Shown here in pieces: positions 54,497 to 63,153 of a DNA stretch of 64,000 nt. The notes under the pieces were generated by a model, which was not told the DNA's origin, did no database searches, and worked only from the letters and a program-made list of their open reading frames with translations. Numbering within the stretch: position 1 is the stretch's first letter; every line of letters begins with the position of its first letter. The stretch lies in NCBI RefSeq assembly GCF_001013475.1, contig NZ_JZEF01000005.1, positions 420,611 through 484,610 on the forward strand, given 5' to 3'. Both the position numbers and the translations under genes were made by a program. The stretch is from Xanthomonas arboricola pv. juglandis. Lineage in GTDB: Bacteria > Pseudomonadota > Gammaproteobacteria > Xanthomonadales > Xanthomonadaceae.

Positions 54497-54928
54497 TCAG
54501 ACGTCGCCGCGATCGGCGACCCGCACGAAATCGTTGACCATGCGGTCGGCCAGGCCTTGAAAACCCAGCGCCAGCGCCGGACCCAACAGCCGCGAACTGG
54601 TTTCCACTTCCAGGGTCAGGCTGACCTTGCAGGCGTTCTCGCCCAGCGACTGAAACTCCCACAGGCCTTCCAGGCGCTTGAACGGCCCGTCGCGCAGATG
54701 CATGACGATGCGCTGCGGGCGTTCGAGCACGTTTTCGGTGGTGAACCAGGTGCGGAACGACCCCAACCCCAGATCCAGCCGCGCAACGATATGCGCCTGG
54801 TCCTGTTCAAGCACCTGCGCAGCATCGCACCAGCCGAAACGGCGCGGATAGGCGGCAACATCATTGACCAGATCGAACATGCGGGTGGCGCTGTGTTCGA
54901 CCAGGGCGCTGCGACGGATGGTAGGCAT
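54497..54928 (-). CDS. ratA: RatA/Coq10 START-domain protein
   Basis: This 143-residue START-like fold has RRSALVEHSATRMFDLVNDVAAYPRRFGWC, LEGLWEFQS and the C-terminal helix FQGLADRMVNDFVRVA. In E. coli RatA was described as an inhibitor of 70S assembly; the same family includes Coq10 quinone-binding proteins, which is an equally plausible role. It is divergent from smpB, the usual genomic neighbour. Confidence 0.9.
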   Translation of the reverse strand: MPTIRRSALVEHSATRMFDLVNDVAAYPRRFGWCDAAQVLEQDQAHIVARLDLGLGSFRTWFTTENVLERPQRIVMHLRDGPFKRLEGLWEFQSLGENACKVSLTLEVETSSRLLGPALALGFQGLADRMVNDFVRVADRGDV

Positions 54929-54988
54929 TCGCTAACTTGTGAAAGACAGAAGATCGTTTGATGACGCCGAATCGGCGACAATGGCGGC

Positions 54989-55492
54989 ATGAGCAAGAAA
55001 CCAGCCAAGGATAAAGCAAACGGCGCGACGGCCACGAAAACCATCGCGCTGAACAAGCGTGCGCGCTACGAATACCACCTGGAAGAGCGCTACGAAGCCG
55101 GCCTGGCCCTGCAGGGCTGGGAGGTCAAGGCGATCCGCGCCGGCCGCGCCAACATCATCGATGGCTATGCCTATGTGCGCTCCGGCGAGATCTTCCTGAT
55201 CGGCGCGCAGATCACCCCGCTGATCCAGGCCTCCAGCCATACCGTGCCGGTGGAACGCCGCGACCGCAAGCTGCTGCTGCACCGCCGGGAAATCGACAAG
55301 GTGCTGAGCAGCGTCGAACGCGACGGCTACACCCTGGTGCCCACCGCGCTGTACTGGAGCGACAACAAGGTCAAGCTGGAAATCGCGCTGGCCAAGGGCA
55401 AGCAGAACCACGACAAGCGCGACGCCGCCAAGGACCGTGACTGGCAACGCGACAAGCAGCGCGTGATGCGGCGGCATAACCGGGATGCGTGA
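54989..55492 (+). CDS. smpB: SsrA-binding protein SmpB
   Basis: This 167-residue RNA-binding protein has YHLEERYEAGLALQGWEVKAIRAGRANI, the RDRKLLLHRREI loop, ALYWSDNKVKLEIALAKGK and the basic C-terminal tail (RDWQRDKQRVMRR) that enters the mRNA channel. It partners tmRNA in ribosome rescue; the tmRNA gene is 2.7 kb downstream. Confidence 0.97.
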   Translation: MSKKPAKDKANGATATKTIALNKRARYEYHLEERYEAGLALQGWEVKAIRAGRANIIDGYAYVRSGEIFLIGAQITPLIQASSHTVPVERRDRKLLLHRREIDKVLSSVERDGYTLVPTALYWSDNKVKLEIALAKGKQNHDKRDAAKDRDWQRDKQRVMRRHNRDA

Positions 55493-55630
55493 ATCGGGAA
55501 TCGGGAGTGGGGAATCGCAAGAGCTGGGTAGGCTCGCTGCGTTGACCTCAAGTTAGTTCACGACGAGGGTATTTCGGGATCCGCAAGAAGCATCCTGCTT
55601 TTACGATTCCCGATTCCCCACTCCCGATTC
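55493..55630. repeat. GGGAATC inverted-repeat element after smpB
   Basis: The left arm (about 55494-55518) has GAATCGGGAATCGGGAGTGG followed by the GCAAGAGC core. The right arm (about 55603-55628) has CGATTCCCGATTCCCCACTC. It separates convergent smpB and the subtilase-fusion gene. About 80 bases of unrelated DNA lie between the arms. Confidence 0.78.
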
Positions 55631-55631
55631 A

Positions 55632-58088
55632 TCACGTCTTCCCAAGCATCCGCATCAAATTCGGCACTCCCCTGCCCTGTACATAGCGATCGCGTTGCAG
55701 GTCGGTGCTGGTGTCCAGCATCAGCTGCTTGACCCGATCCGGAAAGCCGATGAACTCGCGGCGGGCGGAGAGAAAGCCGGCCAGCACGCCGGAGACGTGC
55801 GGTGCGGCCATGCTGGTGCCGCTCATTTCCACCATCAGGCTGGCCGGATCTTTCGGATCGAAATCGTAATAGGCCGACAGGATCTTTTCGCCCGGCGCCA
55901 CGACATCCGGCTTGCCGCGCCCATCGGCGGTCGGCCCGCGCGACGAAAAATACGACACGCCGTAATTGTGCGGGCTGCTCTTGTGCACCGAGCCGACTAC
56001 GATGGCGTCTTCCAGATTGCCCGGGTCGCTGATCGACAGATCCATGTTGGCCGGATACGCATCGCCGTCGTTGCGCATCAACCAGGCCAGACCTTCGTTG
56101 CCGGCGGCCACCACCACCAGCACGCCTTGCCGCCATAGCCGCCGCAACTCGTTGCACAGCGGCGTAAAACCGCAGCCGTAGCTCTCCGGATCGAAGTAGC
56201 CGCCCAGGCTCAGATTGACGCCGTGGATGACCAGCTCGCCGGCGCGCTCGTTGATCGCCGCCACCTGCTGCACCGCCTTGATCATCCACGAATCACGGCC
56301 GTTGCCGGCATCGTCCAGCACCTTGAACCCGTACAGCTGGGTGTCCGGCGCCATGCCGGCAAACTCCAGCGGTTTGCCCGGGTTGCCCTGCGCGTCGGGA
56401 ATCACCGCCCGGCTATGGCCGGCGATGATCCCGGCGGTATGCGTGCCGTGCCCGTGCCGATCCAGCTGGGCGAAGGCATCGCCGTCGGCGCGCGTCAATC
56501 GCCTGGCTGCACCCCGCCGCGTGCAATCCCATTGCGCCACCACCGTGTCGCGCTCTCCCTTTGCGAAGAAATGCGGGTGACTGGCTGCGATACCGGTGTC
56601 CAGCACCGCCCAGCCGATCTGTTGCCCGCGTGCGCGATATGCGGTGCGCGCCGCGTCGGCATGCAGAACGTTACCGGACACGTTGATCAACGCGCGCTTG
56701 CCGGCATCGCGCCATACGCGCCGGAATCCCAGCGCGCGGTAGCGGTCCTGCAGCGATTCGATCTCGAACCGCGTCAGCCGCGCCGACACAAACCGCTGCA
56801 AGCCGTCCTCAAGCTCGATCGCCTCGTCCAGCGCATCGCCGCTCAAGCCGGTGGTCGCTGCAGCGGTCTGGCGCAATTGCGCCAACAGCAGTGCACGCGT
56901 GGCGGCCGGATCGTCGCCCAGCAACCGTCGATCCAATTCGATCAGCACTTCGTGCCGGTGCTCGGCGCCATGCGCTTCCAACTGCTCACTGAGATCCTTG
57001 ATCAGCACCGCGTTGGAGACCGGTTGGTCGAAGCCGACGCCCACCGCTTCGCGCACCGCCGCGCGCACCTGCGGAATCGACAGATAGCCCGAACCCGAAT
57101 GCGCGTTGTGCTGCCAGTCCGGATTCAGGCGCGCGCCCGCGAGGTTCTCGAAACGCCCCTTGGCATTGGCGATGTCGTCGCCGAGATCCGCATCCAGCGC
57201 GATCGGGTCACGCGTATCGGCCACGTTGATCCAGCGCCGCACGCACGCGGGAAACGGCAGCTTGCGCGTGCCGGTCCAGCGCTTGAACATGCTGCGCACC
57301 TGCGGCAGGCCCAAGGGCGAGCCCAGGGTCAGGAACAGGCTGACCTCGCACTCGGCCGCCTGGAGCTGACGCAACACGTCAAAGGCGATCATCGAGCCCT
57401 GGCTGTGCGCCACCACCACAAACGGCCCGCCACCCGAGCGCAACCGCTGCATCAGGCTGCCGCGCATCAACGCCGCACGCTCGGGCACGAAGAACAAATC
57501 GTGCACGTCCTGCAGCAGCGCAGCGGAGATCAGCCGCAGCAGCACGCGGTTGATCGCATCGATCGGACCTTTGGTCTGCACCTGGCCCGCCGCCGGCATC
57601 GCGGGCGCGGCATCCAGTTCATCCAGCAAGCGGTGCAGATCGACACGCTCTTGCTCGCTCTGCGCCAAGGCATCGGCGAGCAAATGCAGATCCTGCTCGC
57701 CTGGCACCAGCCCAAGCGTGCTCAAGGCGCGCTGCACGCTCTGATTGAGCGCCGGGCCGACATCGCGCGCATCGCAGTTACCGGGTTCGGCAACCGGATA
57801 GCGCTCGCGATTGACCCAGTACGCCAGGCGCGTGCGCTCGCCCATCGGCCGCCCGAACAAGGCCTTGTCCCACTGGCAGCGCAACACCTCGGCCGGCGGC
57901 TTGTTGCCGATGCCATGGATGTAGATCACGGTGCGCGCCTTGCCCTGCACGCGCGTCAGCCCGGTGTCCTGCGCCTGCTGCTGCGCGGCCCTGGCTGCGC
58001 GTCGAGGGCTGGGGGCGTCGACGCCCGATGCGCTTTTGCGGGGCGTGCTGCGTGCCTGCCGCGGACCTGGGGGCTTGCCTGTCGCCAT
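55632..58088 (-). CDS. Alpha/beta-hydrolase (lipase-like) fused to subtilisin-family protease
   Basis: This 818-residue protein has two potential enzymes. The N-terminal half is an alpha/beta-hydrolase: YIHGIGNKPP (55-64), nucleophile elbow AHSQGS with S229, and a likely His at H330 (HSGSGYL). The C-terminal half is an S8 protease: AVLDTGI with D497, HGHGTHTAG with H547, oxyanion AAGNEG with N664, and GTSMAAPH with S759. All residues are present. No signal peptide is visible; the N-terminus is a basic Pro/Ser-rich region, so it seems cytoplasmic or exported by an unusual route. No propeptide is evident. Confidence 0.87.
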   Translation of the reverse strand: MATGKPPGPRQARSTPRKSASGVDAPSPRRAARAAQQQAQDTGLTRVQGKARTVIYIHGIGNKPPAEVLRCQWDKALFGRPMGERTRLAYWVNRERYPVAEPGNCDARDVGPALNQSVQRALSTLGLVPGEQDLHLLADALAQSEQERVDLHRLLDELDAAPAMPAAGQVQTKGPIDAINRVLLRLISAALLQDVHDLFFVPERAALMRGSLMQRLRSGGGPFVVVAHSQGSMIAFDVLRQLQAAECEVSLFLTLGSPLGLPQVRSMFKRWTGTRKLPFPACVRRWINVADTRDPIALDADLGDDIANAKGRFENLAGARLNPDWQHNAHSGSGYLSIPQVRAAVREAVGVGFDQPVSNAVLIKDLSEQLEAHGAEHRHEVLIELDRRLLGDDPAATRALLLAQLRQTAAATTGLSGDALDEAIELEDGLQRFVSARLTRFEIESLQDRYRALGFRRVWRDAGKRALINVSGNVLHADAARTAYRARGQQIGWAVLDTGIAASHPHFFAKGERDTVVAQWDCTRRGAARRLTRADGDAFAQLDRHGHGTHTAGIIAGHSRAVIPDAQGNPGKPLEFAGMAPDTQLYGFKVLDDAGNGRDSWMIKAVQQVAAINERAGELVIHGVNLSLGGYFDPESYGCGFTPLCNELRRLWRQGVLVVVAAGNEGLAWLMRNDGDAYPANMDLSISDPGNLEDAIVVGSVHKSSPHNYGVSYFSSRGPTADGRGKPDVVAPGEKILSAYYDFDPKDPASLMVEMSGTSMAAPHVSGVLAGFLSARREFIGFPDRVKQLMLDTSTDLQRDRYVQGRGVPNLMRMLGKT

Positions 58089-58163
58089 CGCTTCGCTCCT
58101 TGATTACCAGACTTTTCCGTCCGATAGGACTGAAGCCACTGTAAGCGCTGCACGTCTCACCAC

Positions 58164-58192
58164 TTGTGACAGGGCGCTCCGATCCCTACACT
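58164..58192 (+). promoter_or_regulatory. Promoter of the tmRNA gene
   Basis: TTGTGA (58164-58169), a 17-bp spacer and TACACT (58187-58192) lie 29 bases before the mature tmRNA 5' end. Confidence 0.75.
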
Positions 58193-58221
58193 GATCAGGT
58201 CAGCGTTTTGATGCTTTCCCC

Positions 58222-58618
58222 GGGGGTGCACTGGTTTCGACGGGGGTCGCGAAGTCGCTTGGCGCATGCCGAGGGGGCAGCTTTCCTCGTTAATCCAGCA
58301 GCAAACTTTTAGTTGCCAACGATGACAACTACGGTTCGGACTTCGCTATCGCCGCTTAATTGGCTTTAGTTGCAGTTCTACAGCCGCCTAAGGCGAACCC
58401 CCGAACCTACTTGTGCCCGTGCTCGTAGGTGTAGGGTCATTATCACGGAACCATCGGTAGTGGCTGCCTGTCAGCTACCGGTTAGATAAAGCAGGCTGGT
58501 TTCCAGGTGCGCTTTGCCAACCGTGCTGCCTGGGGATGAGATCTAACGGAGGGCTAAGCATGTAGTGCTGGGGATGGAGTGCTTCCGGACGGCGGTTCGA
58601 TTCCGCCCACCTCCACCA
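58222..58618 (+). ncRNA. ssrA: Transfer-messenger RNA
   Basis: The 5' GGGGGTG pairs with CACCTCC before the 3' ACCA. The tRNA-like part has GGTTTCGACGGGGG at the 5' side and GGTTCGATTCC at the 3' side. The tag frame at 58315-58359 encodes ANDDNYGSDFAIAA and a stop. This length and tag are typical of Xanthomonas. The 3' end is also the probable attachment site of the adjacent island, and is kept intact. Confidence 0.97.
58594..58618. other. Probable attachment site (tmRNA 3' end)
   Basis: The T-arm/acceptor sequence from GGTTCGATTCCGCCC to ACCA is a known recombination target for tyrosine integrases, and an integrase gene begins 108 bases later. The opposite att copy is not in the window. Confidence 0.6.
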
Positions 58619-58700
58619 TCTGATCGTGGAAAAGAGCAGTAAGTGCTTGATTTCGCGAAGGTTAGGCCCGGGGTTTGATGTTCAGTTTGAGCCTGCGTTA

Positions 58701-58722
58701 GGTATCAAACGAGGTATCAAAC
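58701..58722. repeat. Tandem GGTATCAAAC repeats before the integrase
   Basis: Two direct copies (58701-58710, 58713-58722) with an inverted GGTTTGAT at 58672-58679. They may be arm-type integrase sites or an operator for the integrase gene. Confidence 0.5.
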
Positions 58723-58725
58723 CCC

Positions 58726-60267
58726 GTGCCGAAGCCTTATTTTTTGCGCCGCCCTGCTGGGCTCTATGTGCGCTTCTTCGTCCCGACTGACCTGCAAGCC
58801 CTCATTGGCTCGCGCTACCTTGTCCGTCCCGTTCGCTTGTCCCTGGGTGATGCTGCCCGACTGGCCGTAGCTCGAACTGCTGTGGCACTCTCGGAAGCAT
58901 TCGATCAGATGCGGCAAGGAGCGGGCATGCAGGACGATTTGCTGAGCCAGGCTCTGGCCGCGTTGCAAGGGAACGAAACCCGCCCCTACACCATCAAAGT
59001 CGGTGGCGTGGAGCTCTCTGCCAACGGAGCGGACGATCATGCTCGGCTGCTGGACGCACTGAAACACCTCCCTCTTCAGCAACTGGCTTCTGTGAAGAGC
59101 GCCGGACCGCTGCTGTCAGAGCGCGCCACCATCCACATCAGTGAAATGCGGCGCGTGGGGCGAAGCGCGAAAAACGTGCTTGATACCGAGCACAGCCTGG
59201 GTCTTTTTGTGGCGCTTGTCGGCGACAAACCGGTCGAGGACTACAAGACCGATGATGTCCGAAAGTTCCTGGATGCCCTCGAACACTACCCGAGCAACGC
59301 TACCAAGAAGGCGGTGTTCGCCGGCCTCACCCCTGTCGAAGTCCTGAGCAAGGCGCGGCAAGGTGGTCATGAACTGCTGAGCATGCGCACCAAGGAAAAG
59401 CATCGGGATCGTATTGCGTCCTTCTTCAACGCCTTGGCAAACGAAGACCTGATCAGCAAGGCGCCTCACAAAGCCATCCTCAATCGTCCCAAGTCGCTCA
59501 CCGATGAGCCGAGTCGTGATCCGTTTAGCCAGGCTGAGCTCGAAGCGCTACTTGAGCTGAATGCATTCACGTCCTGGGCGAAAAAGTATCCGCATCGATG
59601 GTTTGGCACGCTGTTGGGATTTGCGACCGGTGCTCGGGTCAACGAGGTCGCTCAGCTCTATGTTGACGACATCGGCAAGGTCGGTGACTTCTGGGGCGTG
59701 CATTTCCGAGGAGCAAAGCCGGATCAGCGCTTGAAGAACCCCCACTCCTCCCGCTTTGTTCCCCTGCCCACATCCCTAATCGACGCTGGGTTCTTGGTCT
59801 ATGTGGATGAGGTCAAGCGCGCAGGCTTTGAGCGACTGTTCCCGCACCTGCCCTACAACGCCGAAAACGGCTACGGCGACGCGCTGGGTGATCAGTTCCG
59901 GGCCTATGCGATCAAGCAAGGGCTGACCCAACGGCTCAAAAGCTTTCATTGCTTCCGACACACCTTGTCCAACTCGCTGGTCAATGAACATGGCATCTCG
60001 CTTCCGATTTCCCAACAAATCACCGGCCACGAGCTGACGCTTCCGCCAGGCTTGAAGCATTACGTTGATCCGCCCTCTGTTCCCGCTCGCTTTTCGGCCA
60101 TTGAGCAGTTTGGCCCTCCACTTCCCCTGCCCACTTACACGCCGGGGCAATTTGATCGGTCGTTCAAGCAGGTTCGCCACATGGAACGACGACGCGAGCA
60201 GGCGGCAAAGAAGAGGACGACTAAGGCGCCAACAACAGGGTGGAAAAATTCGATCAAAGAAAGCTGA
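58726..60267 (+). CDS. Tyrosine recombinase/phage-type integrase
   Basis: This 513-residue recombinase has an N-terminal DUF6538-like segment (PYFLRRPAGLYVRFFVP) and a core-binding SAM-like domain. The catalytic domain has Arg in FATGARVNEVAQL, HxxR in FHCFRHTLSN, His in QQITGHEL and the Tyr nucleophile in LKHYVDP. The start is GTG. It is directly next to tmRNA, so it probably integrated the element there. A weak hairpin at 60269-60302 follows its stop. The C-terminal ~60 residues are basic. Confidence 0.92.
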   Translation: MPKPYFLRRPAGLYVRFFVPTDLQALIGSRYLVRPVRLSLGDAARLAVARTAVALSEAFDQMRQGAGMQDDLLSQALAALQGNETRPYTIKVGGVELSANGADDHARLLDALKHLPLQQLASVKSAGPLLSERATIHISEMRRVGRSAKNVLDTEHSLGLFVALVGDKPVEDYKTDDVRKFLDALEHYPSNATKKAVFAGLTPVEVLSKARQGGHELLSMRTKEKHRDRIASFFNALANEDLISKAPHKAILNRPKSLTDEPSRDPFSQAELEALLELNAFTSWAKKYPHRWFGTLLGFATGARVNEVAQLYVDDIGKVGDFWGVHFRGAKPDQRLKNPHSSRFVPLPTSLIDAGFLVYVDEVKRAGFERLFPHLPYNAENGYGDALGDQFRAYAIKQGLTQRLKSFHCFRHTLSNSLVNEHGISLPISQQITGHELTLPPGLKHYVDPPSVPARFSAIEQFGPPLPLPTYTPGQFDRSFKQVRHMERRREQAAKKRTTKAPTTGWKNSIKES

Positions 60268-60350
60268 AAAAATGCCCCAACGCTGGAGCGCTGAGGCATT
60301 TGGTATAGAGAGCTTAGAACGCTGCACAACAACAACATCAGATTTAGAGA

Positions 60351-60851
60351 TTAGCCGACGTTCTGCGGAGGACCTACGTCAACAACCGGCATTTTGCCAC
60401 CACAGCTACCGTAGCAACCGCCACCGATCAATACACCACCACTACTGCCGCCACCTGATCCGGCACTACCGCCGCCGCCCGAGCTACCACCGGTCGATGT
60501 CTGCTGCTGGATCTGCTCTGCCATTTCCTGAGCCTTTTTACCGCAGGGCTTTTCGATGTAGACCATAGCACGACCGGTATACATCAAAATCTTGACGGTA
60601 TAGGACACATACCCTTTATAAGAGTTGGCCACCCAGTTACTTTCACCCAGCACTCGTGACGCAGAAGTATCAAGCTTCTTCATGAATGCTGCGTTGGCTG
60701 GATTTGAATAATCACTAAATTTCGGCAGATCGGCCAAACCAACCTGGATGGGCGGCAGTGGCGGCATCGGCAATTCAGAGCATGCAATCGCAATACCCAC
60801 TAAGCCACTCAAGGACAAAACAGCAAAACCAACCCTTTTTCCAATCCCCAT
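60351..60851 (-). CDS. Predicted Gly/Ser-rich lipoprotein of the island
   Basis: This 166-residue protein has a lipoprotein-like leader (VGFAVLSLSGLVGIAIAC), a soluble middle with SRVLGESNWVANSYKGYVSYTVKI, and a low-complexity Gly/Ser tract (about 120-145). It ends with a Cys pair (GGCYGSCGGK) before a PVVDVGPP tail. GC is lower than the surroundings. I recognise no family. It lies 33 bases after the next gene on the same strand and may be cotranscribed with it. Confidence 0.72.
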   Translation of the reverse strand: MGIGKRVGFAVLSLSGLVGIAIACSELPMPPLPPIQVGLADLPKFSDYSNPANAAFMKKLDTSASRVLGESNWVANSYKGYVSYTVKILMYTGRAMVYIEKPCGKKAQEMAEQIQQQTSTGGSSGGGGSAGSGGGSSGGVLIGGGCYGSCGGKMPVVDVGPPQNVG

Positions 60852-60884
60852 TTCAACTCACTCCTTGATAAAAACAACAGAAAA

Positions 60885-61640
60885 CTATTGCCCCCCGATG
60901 GGACGCTTATCCAAAATCGGCGCGACGCCGTGCTTAGAAATATAAATTTGATTTATTGCCTGATTCAGGCGCAAAGCCTCAGATTCGCCAAGCATTTTCT
61001 GCTCGGTCGTAAGGGGCTTTGCGATCATGACTTCTCTGGTTATTCCGGCTCGGGCATCGCCCCGCATTTCCGCCACACGCGACACCGCATAAGCCGCCAC
61101 AGGATCGCCATTGGCACTCCCCCCCTGATAAGACGCAAGCATATTCAGTGCAAAAAGGTTGCCTTCCGCTCCTGCATCCACAAGACGTTGTTGAGCTTTT
61201 GGATCGGTTGGCAGCAGCCTCGCGTCAAGCATTGCTTGTGCCGCGATATCACCTGCCTCGGCAGCTTGCTTGAGAAGCGCCGCTGGAGCGAGCATATAAG
61301 CTTCTAGCTGCTTCTCGTTTGGATAGCCATGTCGGTCGAGCCACTTTTGCTCGGCTTTGCTTTCGGCAAATCCCGGATCATTCTCGAAACTCATTCCATC
61401 GCGTGTTCGAGGAATTTCAGGAAACGGGTGTCTAATGCTCGGTGCCGACGACTGAGTAAAAGACTGGGCAGATGCAGCCAAACTGGAAGAACCCGACATT
61501 TTCTCAGTCGAAGATTTATTTTTTTCCGAGCTTACTCCATGCTGAGGGGCTTCATTTTTTCTAGCCTCCTGCATCCAAACAATGCCACCCACAACAACAG
61601 CTAAAACAAGGGCACTTAGCCCAACTGCTTTATTACTCAT
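60885..61640 (-). CDS. Membrane-anchored protein with Sel1/TPR-like helices
   Basis: From the ATG at 61640 this is a 251-residue protein. It has one N-terminal transmembrane helix (AVGLSALVLAVVVGGIVWM), a Ser/Lys-rich linker, and a helical periplasmic-facing region with Sel1-like segments (LLKQAAEAGDIAAQAMLDARLL, LVDAGAEGNLFALNMLASYQGG, DPVAAYAVSRVAEM). The frame runs on to a TTG at 61778, without good start signals. Low GC, island cargo. It probably works with the lipoprotein encoded after it. Confidence 0.72.
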   Translation of the reverse strand: MSNKAVGLSALVLAVVVGGIVWMQEARKNEAPQHGVSSEKNKSSTEKMSGSSSLAASAQSFTQSSAPSIRHPFPEIPRTRDGMSFENDPGFAESKAEQKWLDRHGYPNEKQLEAYMLAPAALLKQAAEAGDIAAQAMLDARLLPTDPKAQQRLVDAGAEGNLFALNMLASYQGGSANGDPVAAYAVSRVAEMRGDARAGITREVMIAKPLTTEQKMLGESEALRLNQAINQIYISKHGVAPILDKRPIGGQ

Positions 61641-61893
61641 GACGACCTTAAGAGTATTTCCGTTACAACTGCACGACGTGCAGTCCACTTTCCTGCGTAA
61701 ATTCTGCGGCCGCGTTCGCTTGATGTCAATTAGTGCTTCACGAACCTTGCGAAGAAGGGTTGCGAAGAACGAAGTCAAGCTTGAACTGTCTTTTAGCCTC
61801 TACAATCCCATTCATCCGATCGCTCACAAGAGCTTGTACGCTTAATAGCGTTCAGGTCACGAATATTTGATACGCCCAGGGTTCCGTAGACAC

Positions 61894-62748
61894 TCAAGAC
61901 CCTCGTTGCGCGTAGCGCCGTTCAAACTCTACAGGGGACAAGTCGCCAGTTGAACCGTGGCGGCGGTTGGGGTTGTAGAACATCTCGATGTAGTCGAATA
62001 CCTCGGCGCGAGCGGCGTCCTTGGTGGGATAGGTCCGCCGCCTGATCCGCTCGCGTTTGAGCAGGCCGAAGAAGCTCTCCACGGGTGCGTTGTCGTGGCA
62101 GTTGCCACGCCGACTCATGCTGCACACCAAGCCATGGGACGCCAGGAAACTGCGCCAGTCATCGCTGGTGTAGACAGACCCTTGGTCCGAATGAACCAAG
62201 CAACCAGCGTTGGGTTTGCGCCGCCACACCGCAGACAACAAGGCCTGCACGACCAACTCGGTGTCGGCCCGATCGCGCATCGCCCAGCCGACGACCTGCC
62301 TGGAAAACAGATCGATCACAACAGCCAAATACATCCAGCCTTCATGCGTGCGGATGAAGGTGAAATCACTCGCCCAGGCCGTGTCCGGCTCCGTCACGTC
62401 GAACTGTCGGTCAAGCAGGTTGGCAGCCGCCTTGCACTGCATCCCTCCATGGAAGCGCGGTTTGCGACCATAGCCCACCTGGGCACGCAGTCCCTCGGTG
62501 CGCATCAGCCGATGCACCCGATGGCGACTACAACGCTCACCTAGATCGCGCAGATCCGTGGTGATCTTGCGATGCCCATAAACACTGCCGCTGGCCAGCC
62601 AGTGGTGCTTGATTAGTCCAAGCAAGCGATCATCTTCCTTGGCGCGCTCACTGTCGGGCGAGCGTAACCAGGCGTAATAACCCGCCCGGTTGACCCGCAA
62701 CACCCGGCACATCACACACACCCTGAATTCCCCGCAGTGGGCTTGCAT
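61894..62748 (-). CDS. IS3-family transposase OrfB (DDE integrase core)
   Basis: This 284-residue rve-type transposase has a helix-turn-helix_21-like start (VNRAGYYAWL), then DDE motif residues in AWASDFTFIRT, LVHSDQGSVYTS and APVESFFGLLKRE. It is expected to be made as an OrfAB fusion. It has no internal stops and appears intact. Confidence 0.93.
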   Translation of the reverse strand: MQAHCGEFRVCVMCRVLRVNRAGYYAWLRSPDSERAKEDDRLLGLIKHHWLASGSVYGHRKITTDLRDLGERCSRHRVHRLMRTEGLRAQVGYGRKPRFHGGMQCKAAANLLDRQFDVTEPDTAWASDFTFIRTHEGWMYLAVVIDLFSRQVVGWAMRDRADTELVVQALLSAVWRRKPNAGCLVHSDQGSVYTSDDWRSFLASHGLVCSMSRRGNCHDNAPVESFFGLLKRERIRRRTYPTKDAARAEVFDYIEMFYNPNRRHGSTGDLSPVEFERRYAQRGS

Positions 62749-62765
62749 GAAGGCGTACTTTGCCT

Positions 62766-63059
62766 TTACCCCTTGGCAAAGTACGCGGCGGCCTTTTTTA
62801 GGATGTCGCGCTCCTCGGTCACTCGACGCAACTCTGCCTTTAGCCGCCGAACCTCGGCGCTCTGGTCCACCTCGGCGCGCTGCACTACGCCAGGCTTGCC
62901 GAACGTGCGCAGCCAGGCGTACAGGCTGTGCGTGGTGACACCCAGCCGCTCGGCGACTTCTGCCACCTTGAACCCACGATCAGTCACTTGCCGGACCGCC
63001 TCGATCTTGAACTCATCCGTATACCGCTTGCTGCTCATAGACACCTCCGAATCGACCAT
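62766..63059 (-). CDS. IS3-family transposase OrfA
   Basis: This 97-residue protein has an HTH_Tnp_1 domain (KRYTDEFKIEAVRQVTDRG, VAERLGVTTHSLYAWLR) and a leucine-zipper tail (RRLKAELRRVTEERDILKKA). A slippery A6G run on the minus strand (62799-62793) lies in the DILKK codons and would allow -1 frameshifting into OrfB. Confidence 0.92.
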   Translation of the reverse strand: MVDSEVSMSSKRYTDEFKIEAVRQVTDRGFKVAEVAERLGVTTHSLYAWLRTFGKPGVVQRAEVDQSAEVRRLKAELRRVTEERDILKKAAAYFAKG

Positions 63060-63112
63060 TTTCCATGGCCATGAGATGTCTAGGAAACCCTGGGCGTATC
63101 ATAGTCGCTCAA

Positions 63113-63149
63113 GGTCCACGCGCGAATAATTCAACTTCGCACGTGGACC
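63113..63149. promoter_or_regulatory. Inverted repeat directly before the baseplate gene
   Basis: GGTCCACGCGCGAA (63113-63126) and TTCGCACGTGGACC (63136-63149) form a 14-bp stem with one wobble pair and a 9-nt loop. It ends five bases before the ATG, and no Shine-Dalgarno is visible. Confidence 0.6.
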
Positions 63150-63153
63150 TCCT

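Larger units (their letters stand above)
61868..63101 (-). mobile_element. Complete IS3-family insertion sequence
   Basis: Inverted ends start TGATACGCCCAGGGTT on both sides (left from 61868, right ending at 63101). The element holds orfA and orfB in overlapping frames with a -1 relation. Three-base flanks differ (ATT on the left, TAG on the right), so no target duplication is seen. Confidence 0.88.

Noticed and set aside
56223..58103. 626-codon plus-strand frame opposite the hydrolase-subtilase gene
   Set aside because: The minus-strand frame has all catalytic motifs of two enzyme families; the plus-strand frame has none.
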